Part shown: piece by piece, positions 61,801-64,000 of the stretch | Layout of the letters: the number at the start of each line of letters is the position of its first letter | Position numbering within the stretch: the stretch's first letter is position 1 | Assembly (NCBI GenBank): GCA_024195265.1 | Contig: JAJLRJ010000014.1 | Span: 21,001,093-21,065,092, forward strand | Length of the DNA: 64,000 bases | Reading direction: 5' to 3' | DNA from: Dendrophyllia cribrosa | Lineage: Eukaryota > Cnidaria > Anthozoa > Scleractinia > Dendrophylliidae | The notes under the pieces: model-generated | Seen by the model: the letters and a program-made list of their open reading frames with translations, nothing else | Told to the model about the DNA's origin: nothing | Databases searched by the model: none | Program-made: the position numbers and the translations under genes

Positions 61801-62512
61801 CTTTGTAAGGTGTTTTTGGAACATGAAAAGAAATGCTGTGCATGGGTCTTCTGGTAAATATTACATCCTAAAATTGCTTGCTGTTGGACATGCTTTTGCA
61901 TACATTTTTTCCTATTACATTTCAGGTGCTTCTCCATCTCTTTAAGCGTGGAGTAAAAGAAGATGATCTTACATCCTTACAGATGGGAAATGTAAGTAAA
62001 CCATCTCAGCATGACACTGACTTTAAACTGTTAGCCCACGAATTTTCATGGTCATGAATTTTCCTGGGCCATAGTCAACCAAGGATGATTGACATTGAAA
62101 AACCATGGTGGCATGGTCAACCTCATGCCGAGAAGGCCAAGAATTTTCATAGGCCATGAATTTTCATAGGCCATGAATTTTCGTAGGCCATGAATTTTCA
62201 TAGGCCGTGAAATCCATGGCCTATCAAAATCCATGGCCTATAAATCCGCCTTCCCCTCCTCCATCCCCCTGGGATTAATCTACGGGAATCCCCTTGTAAC
62301 CAAGATCTTACGGTGTTTTAACCAGGCTTACCTAGCACGACTCCAGTGCTCTCCATCAGGCCTGGTTGCATGGACGATGGATTTTTCCTCCTCCGATTTA
62401 GTGATTGACAGCGTCACCATAGCAGCCAGAGTCACTACAACAGAAACTGGGCGAGTGGATTGGAAACTAGTGGGGGATGACGAAAACACGCAGAATCTGG
62501 CTTTTAGCAATG
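48124..62512 (+). CDS. NGLY1: Peptide:N-glycanase (PNGase), 3' end beyond window
   Basis: NGLY1 removes N-linked glycans from misfolded glycoproteins exported to the cytosol for proteasomal degradation. Exons: 48124-48159, 49194-49404, 49693-49881, 52492-52727, 57201-57311, 58023-58166, 58763-58812, 60304-60439, 61926-61991 (candidate cassette), 62326-62512. All have AG/GT borders and compatible phases, giving 455 codons so far. Order: short N-terminus, zinc-binding and transglutaminase-like core, then the PAW mannose-binding domain. The catalytic triad is Cys152, His179, Asp196. The human protein has an N-terminal PUB domain that binds p97/VCP; none is seen here, and the likely start at 48124 leaves only 12 codons before the core. 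The last PAW segment is missing because the window ends. A small Ty3/Gypsy element sits in intron 4 in the same orientation. Confidence 0.94.
48690..48870 (+). repeat. Tandem repeat, unit about 57 bp
   Basis: Three copies of 'GGATTATTTAACGACTGC' followed by 'GTAGGCAAGAAAA' and 'TGCCCTGTCCTCTT'. It is in NGLY1 intron 1. Confidence 0.75.
49896..50343. mobile_element. 'TACCTGCCAA' inverted-repeat element, copy 1
   Basis: The left end 'TACCTGCCAACTTTTC' and the right end 'ACTTGGCAGGTATA' are inverted. The interior is built from 'TTCCGAACATTGCCAAAGAT' modules. It starts 15 bp after NGLY1 exon 3. Relatives are at about 51445-52015 and 55133-55507. Confidence 0.65.
50900..51290 (+). repeat. G-rich region with a duplicated 130-140 bp unit
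   Basis: 'GAGTGCCCTCCTGGGGGGAG' occurs at about 51013 and, in a near-identical form, at about 51141, each followed by 'CAGATCAGGTGG' and 'CACCCTGGA'. The unit contains inverted 'CCAGGAG...CTCCTGG'. Origin unknown. Confidence 0.55.
51445..52015. mobile_element. 'TACCTGCCAA' inverted-repeat element, copy 2
   Basis: 'TACCTGCCAAGTCTCACGCC' appears at 51449 and again at 51570 (partial duplication of the left end). It is mirrored by 'AAAAAGTTGGCAGGTATA' near 52012. The interior 'TTCGGAACATCTTCGGACAT' is shared with 55133-55507. Confidence 0.65.
52131..52480 (+). repeat. Pentanucleotide block: TTTAC x11, TTTGC x47, TTTAC x12
   Basis: The three pure blocks are 52131-52185, 52186-52420 and 52421-52480 (a preceding ATTAC would make the left block 12). 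It ends 11 bp before NGLY1 exon 4, so it supplies most of the pyrimidine tract and branch-site region. Five-base periodicity without stops makes long 'LLCFA' frames that are not genes. Confidence 0.96.
52492..52727 (+). CDS. NGLY1: NGLY1 exon 4: catalytic transglutaminase-like core
   Basis: The exon encodes '[20 protein letters not shown]', then '[20 protein letters not shown]' and '[13 protein letters not shown]'. By spacing with the human enzyme (27 and 17 residues apart), the nucleophile is Cys152, the general base His179 and the acid Asp196; all are present. The donor is GTAAGT. The LTR element starts 33 bp after the donor. Confidence 0.96.
52761..52888 (+). repeat. 5' LTR
   Basis: 128 bp, very short for a Ty3/Gypsy LTR. 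It contains 'CCAATGAGAATAAACCAC'. It has A at the positions where the 3' copy has G ('GTTAACC' and 'GGCATCT'). Confidence 0.93.
52943..53884 (+). CDS. Retrotransposon Gag (capsid-nucleocapsid) protein
   Basis: A single open frame of 313 codons starting ATG at 52943, 55 bp after the 5' LTR. The first two thirds is a capsid-like region with '[10 protein letters not shown]' and '[20 protein letters not shown]', the pattern of retrotransposon Gag proteins. Around residues 235-268 are two zinc knuckles: '[15 protein letters not shown]' (variant) and '[14 protein letters not shown]' (canonical CX2CX4HX4C). An acidic tail follows. The frame ends at a TAG exactly at the deletion join to the integrase remnant, so the C-terminus has lost its normal continuation into pol. 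Confidence 0.88.
   Translation: MAEGYANSSYHWPNMNWAASDLSKEWERFYQHCEFAFGGPLSKCSEKEKICNLMSFVGDKGWEIYLTFQWDTVQIGTGETRQNVSERDVLERVAGKFKTHLQAKKNPIMSAVKFDRRRQLPGETFDSFVTDLKLLARGLDITETKKLIRNAIACKSLDERVRQRCLEKSKNFTLDTAIDIGRMFEATKDGMQVMAGEDPKVEVNKVTRSSGSSKRRGNQRKQSKSTGNNDKSSRCTRCGCDSHKPQEKCPAKHESCKICKKIGHFAQVCRSQKNKINLLTEVGDLSEDYSSDEEGGNTNEHLLHVVSLEMNGT
53874..54837 (+). pseudogene. Integrase remnant of the Ty3/Gypsy element
   Basis: The frame resumes as '[14 protein letters not shown]', mid-way through the integrase catalytic core. It contains '[14 protein letters not shown]' with the second catalytic Asp and '[16 protein letters not shown]' with the catalytic Glu. The N-terminal zinc domain and the first catalytic Asp are deleted. 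The C-terminal part has '[16 protein letters not shown]' and a Pro-rich tail ending '[14 protein letters not shown]' at a TGA. It has no start codon of its own and is out of frame with gag. Confidence 0.87.
54948..55075 (+). repeat. 3' LTR
   Basis: 128 bp, 126 identical to the 5' LTR, immediately followed by the ATAAG target repeat. Confidence 0.93.
55133..55507. mobile_element. 'TACCTGCCAA' inverted-repeat element, copy 3
   Basis: 'TTGCCAGGTCTCACGCCTGC' at the left and 'AAAAAGTTGGCAGGTATACC' at the right, with the 'TTCGGAACATCTTCGGAC' interior. It lies 53 bp after the LTR element. Confidence 0.65.
55545..55716 (-). repeat. Family C repeat with one monomer
   Basis: Contains 'AAATGGTACCATGCAAAA' and 'TTCGTCCACAGACTCAAAAG' and ends 'GGGAGTGAAAGGGTTAA'. 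Single-monomer version of the 9611-10006 element. Confidence 0.68.
55717..57200. other. NGLY1 intron 4, remainder
   Basis: There is a G run at about 56506-56518 and a G-rich module at 56860-56940 ('CCCATGGGGATGG...GGGGAGTTGGACGCAG'). The latter is shared with the satellite region at 22500-24720 and, inverted, with 16840-16915. No further coding exon was recognised. Confidence 0.5.
57201..58812 (+). CDS. NGLY1: NGLY1 exons 5-7: end of core domain
   Basis: Exon 5 begins '[19 protein letters not shown]', matching human '[19 protein letters not shown]'. Exon 6 has '[20 protein letters not shown]' and '[11 protein letters not shown]'. Exon 7 (50 nt) gives '[13 protein letters not shown]', equivalent to human 'TLFIPCENEKISK'. 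Phases are 0, 0 and 2. Confidence 0.93.
58235..58530 (+). repeat. Dispersed repeat D, copy 1
   Basis: About 270 bp with 'CCCCGCTGACGCAATCCT' and 'AAGTGACCTCGCACTGCAC' matches 62730-62990. The tail 'GATAAAATACTTATTGACTG' also occurs at 16473. It has symmetric G/C-rich ends, so it is probably a MITE. Confidence 0.7.
58926..59232 (-). repeat. Family B repeat, copy 4 (inverted)
   Basis: It is bounded by 'CCCAAGGGGGGGACGCCCAT' and 'ATATGGGAGTCCCCCCCCAG', an inverted pair. This best-preserved copy shows that family B has inverted termini. The interior includes 'ATTTGCAGATTGGTACTGCT'. Confidence 0.75.
59555..60215 (+). repeat. 33 bp minisatellite, about 18-20 copies
   Basis: The unit is 'TCTATTGTCATTCCAACAAT' followed by 'CATCCGACAATGG' (33 bp); copies vary and several have lost 9-13 bp. 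Because 33 is a multiple of three, both strands show long open frames ('[11 protein letters not shown]' cycles). Each unit has TTGTC and GACAA, so it can fold. It ends 90 bp before NGLY1 exon 8. Confidence 0.92.
60304..62512 (+). CDS. NGLY1: NGLY1 exons 8-10: PAW (mannose-binding) domain, incomplete
   Basis: Exon 8 has '[20 protein letters not shown]' and '[13 protein letters not shown]', aligned with human 'SIFRKVETDWHM'. Exon 10 begins '[20 protein letters not shown]' (human 'VYLARKEGSSFAYISWKFE') and contains 'GRVDWKLV' (human 'GTVEWKLR'). Exon 9 adds 22 residues ('[19 protein letters not shown]' plus MGN) between them; human has no counterpart at this point. Exon 10 ends at a GTATGT donor and no further NGLY1 exon was found before 64000. 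Confidence 0.9.
60481..60639. repeat. Palindromic foldback repeat, family A copy 3
   Basis: The arms 'GTGGTTTAATTTTTTC' and their complement surround 'AGATTATGATAATGAATC'. The centre is the same as in the copy at 203-366. Confidence 0.77.
60640..60885 (+). repeat. 31 bp minisatellite, about 8 copies
   Basis: The unit is 'ATACCAAATTAGATGGAGAT' plus 'ATGTCACAGGT'. It directly follows the family A palindrome and begins with a partial copy near 60450-60470 on its other side, so the palindrome appears to have inserted into the array. Confidence 0.9.
61566..61695. repeat. Palindrome with arms of about 55 bp
   Basis: 'ATCACATGACTTTTGTCGGG' and 'CCCTCCAAAAGTCATGTGAT' face each other around 'GCATCATTTGCACATGATGC'. 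Confidence 0.82.
62035..62250 (+). repeat. 'CATGAATTTTCATAGGC' short tandem repeats
   Basis: Four to six copies of a 20-21 bp unit with mixed orientation, containing 'CCATGAATTTTC'. It is between NGLY1 exons 9 and 10. Confidence 0.75.
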
Positions 62513-62539
62513 GTATGTACCTGAATACCGTGTAGCATG

Positions 62540-62660
62540 AAATTAATGCGGGTTTTAATTTTGCGGATTGCCCTCGATCCGCAAAATTAAGTTCCCGCAT
62601 TCCCGCAGAAAAAAACTTTCGCAAAATAATAATCCGCAAAAATTTACTCCCTTTAGTCAA
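62540..62660. repeat. Inverted repeat 'GCGGGTTTTAATTTTGCGGA'
   Basis: 'AATGCGGG...AATTTTGCGGAT' is mirrored by 'ATCCGCAAAATTAAGTTCCC'. It resembles the termini of the element at 29353-29810 ('CCGCAAAAATTTA'). Confidence 0.6.
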
Positions 62661-62729
62661 ATAAATATCGGTTTTTTAATATAAACTTGCGTTACAGGGA
62701 CGATATAGAACGTAAATAAGAACTATTAT

Positions 62730-62990
62730 AATATGACCGTACGGCCCCGCTGACGCAATCCTACAGAAAATAGAATCGCAAGGTGACGTGAGCGGGGCCG
62801 GACGGGTTGGCGTGAGCCGGTCCGGAAAAAGCCGTCCGACCCCGCTCGAGTTCAAGTGACCTCGCACTGCACGAATATTCTTGTACTTTCTAGTCATATT
62901 ATAAAATACTTATTGATTGCGTTAGGTCGGGCCGGACGGGAAAATATTTGGCTCTCGGTCATAGCGCACGGACCTCGCTGCGCTATGCTT
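62730..62990 (+). repeat. Dispersed repeat D, copy 2
   Basis: Matches 58235-58530 over most of its length, including 'CGGGGCCGGACGGGTTG' and 'CACGGACCTCGCTGCGCT'. Confidence 0.72.
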
Positions 62991-63009
62991 GTCAAAAAGG
63001 GACAAAACA

Positions 63010-63320
63010 ACAAGATTCATTATGTATATAACAACAGAGATATAGATATACCAAGAGTCATATATATACATCAAGATTCATATCTATATAACCAAGTTGC
63101 TATAGATACAACAAGATCCGTGATATATATACATCAAGATTCAAATATATACATCAAGATTCATATATATATAACGAGGTTGCTATAGATACAACGAGAT
63201 CCGTGATATATATACATCAAGATCCGTGATATATATACATCAAGAATCCGTGATATATAAACAACATGATCCGTGATATTTGTGATATATTTCCATCAAG
63301 ATCCGTGATATCTTATATGG
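63010..63320 (+). repeat. 'GATCCGTGATATATATACAT' tandem repeats
   Basis: A run of about 20-27 bp units combining 'CATCAAGATTC' or 'CAAGATCCGTG' with 'ATATATATACAT'. It is AT-rich satellite-like DNA. Confidence 0.82.
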
Positions 63321-63401
63321 AGGAAGCAGCACCGCTGAATGAAAAATCGTAGGTACGGTGTCAGGTACAGTCAGAACACGAGGCTTGACGCTAACAAAAA
63401 C

Positions 63402-63835
63402 ATGGCGGGTTTACCTAATTCGTCCATGGCGAGTTATTCGACGCTTCCGAGCGAGGAAACCATTTCCTCCTTAGTTCGAAGTGTATACACAGCTATGACG
63501 GAAGAAGTGGCTCAAGAAAGGGGAGATAATAGAAGGAATTCCCAAAGTTGTGAAGAGGAATTGTCCAGACGCTTTCAGCTTCCTCGCCGTGGCGGAAGCG
63601 ACCGTCAGTTCCTGTCAGTCGTGCCAACAAACTCAAGTGCACAGCGACCAGAGCAGTTCAATCCCAGGGTTAATTATGGTAGCAGTGGAGGGAAGGGAAA
63701 AGGGAAATCTCGATCGTGCCCGTGGAAAGGGAAGTCGGCAATCGAAAAAAGAGTATGAAGAAGGAAATTACCACAAGAGAACTTATATTGCTGCCTTCTC
63801 CGGAGTATGACAAAGTCCCGCGCAGTAACGGGAAA
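63402..63835 (+). pseudogene. First-exon fragment of an unrecognised dispersed gene family, frameshifted
   Basis: From ATG 63402 the frame reads 'MAGLPNSSMASYSTLPSEET', then 'LVRSVYTAMTEEVAQERGDN', then a Gly/Lys/Ser-rich stretch ('SSGGKGKGKSR') to a stop at 63758. In another frame the text continues 'TTRELILLPSPEYDKVPRS'. A Ser/Thr-rich start, basic glycine stretch and 'LLP-P--D-VPR' motif are, from memory, like the N-termini of expanded HECT-ligase-like gene families in fish and corals; this is tentative. A frameshift separates the two parts. Confidence 0.4.
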
Positions 63836-63841
63836 CGAACA

Positions 63842-63995
63842 CTTCACAACTTTGGGAATTCCTTCTATTATCTCCCCTTTCTTGAGCCACTTCCTCCGTC
63901 ATAGCTGTGTATACACTTCGAACTAAGGAGGAGATGGTTTCCTCGCTCGGAAGCGTAGAATTACTCGCCATGGACAAATTAGGTAAACCCGCCAT
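63842..63995 (-). pseudogene. Inverted duplicate of the first-exon fragment
   Basis: The minus strand from ATG 63995 gives 'MAGLPNLSMASNSTLPSEET' and the same next 30 residues as the plus-strand copy. It diverges where the inverted duplication ends (63842). It cannot encode more than the duplicated start. Confidence 0.6.
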
Positions 63996-64000
63996 GTTTT

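Larger units (their letters stand above)
63397..64000. repeat. Inverted duplication, arms 159 bp, spacer 286 bp
   Basis: 63397-63555 and 63842-64000 are reverse complements with about four differences. Each arm encodes the same N-terminus, so the two copies face each other. The right arm runs into the window edge, so the true extent is unknown. Confidence 0.9.

Noticed and set aside
60304..64000. The final NGLY1 exon within the window
   Set aside because: No splice-bounded frame after 62512 resembles the C-terminal PAW segment; the remaining sequence is repeats and an unrelated gene fragment.

Overview
The window is eukaryotic nuclear DNA from an intron-rich invertebrate animal. My best inference is a cnidarian, probably an anthozoan or coral. 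The reasons are human-like intron positions in slowly evolving genes, an AT-rich background packed with short inverted-repeat DNA elements, and a reduced Ty3/Gypsy element. The species cannot be named from sequence alone. No bacterial operons, CRISPR arrays, rRNA genes or functional tRNA genes were seen.

Three host genes are recognisable from spliced reading frames. (1) The 5' part of ZW10 lies on the minus strand (five exons, 3700 down to 900) and runs off the left edge. (2) A complete enhancer-of-zeste gene (EZH1/2 type, catalytic subunit of Polycomb repressive complex 2) lies on the plus strand from 5588 to 45372. Its 22 coding exons join in frame to 702 codons plus stop, so about 2.1 kb of coding sequence is spread over 39.8 kb. 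(3) Peptide:N-glycanase (NGLY1/PNGase) lies on the plus strand from 48124 to beyond 62512. Ten exons are visible, including the catalytic Cys-His-Asp exon; the last exon or exons are past the right edge.

ZW10 and EZH are head to head. A 1.69 kb foldback element (3703-5388) with TA target duplications sits 2 bp upstream of the ZW10 start codon. Without it the two start codons would be about 200 bp apart, which suggests an ancestral bidirectional promoter split by the insertion. EZH and NGLY1 are tandem on the same strand, 2.75 kb apart.

The introns are mostly repeats. They hold inverted-repeat elements with recognisable target duplications (TTA/TAA as in Harbinger, TTAA, TA, 5 bp) and a hAT-like element. 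A TA-flanked 2.2 kb element carries a broken DEDD exonuclease-like reading frame. EZH intron 10 contains a higher-order satellite, and its intron 4 a 19 bp minisatellite that is open in all three frames. NGLY1 contains a symmetrical TTTAC/TTTGC/TTTAC pentanucleotide block abutting the catalytic exon, and 33 bp and 31 bp minisatellites. A small Ty3/Gypsy element (52761-55075) with 128 bp LTRs is inserted just downstream of the catalytic exon of NGLY1. The right end carries a broken, inverted-duplicated copy of an unrecognised dispersed gene family.

The host genes have unrelated roles: kinetochore and Golgi-ER tethering, histone H3K27 methylation, and cytosolic deglycosylation of misfolded glycoproteins. 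The only functional link suggested by layout is possible shared promoter control of ZW10 and EZH.
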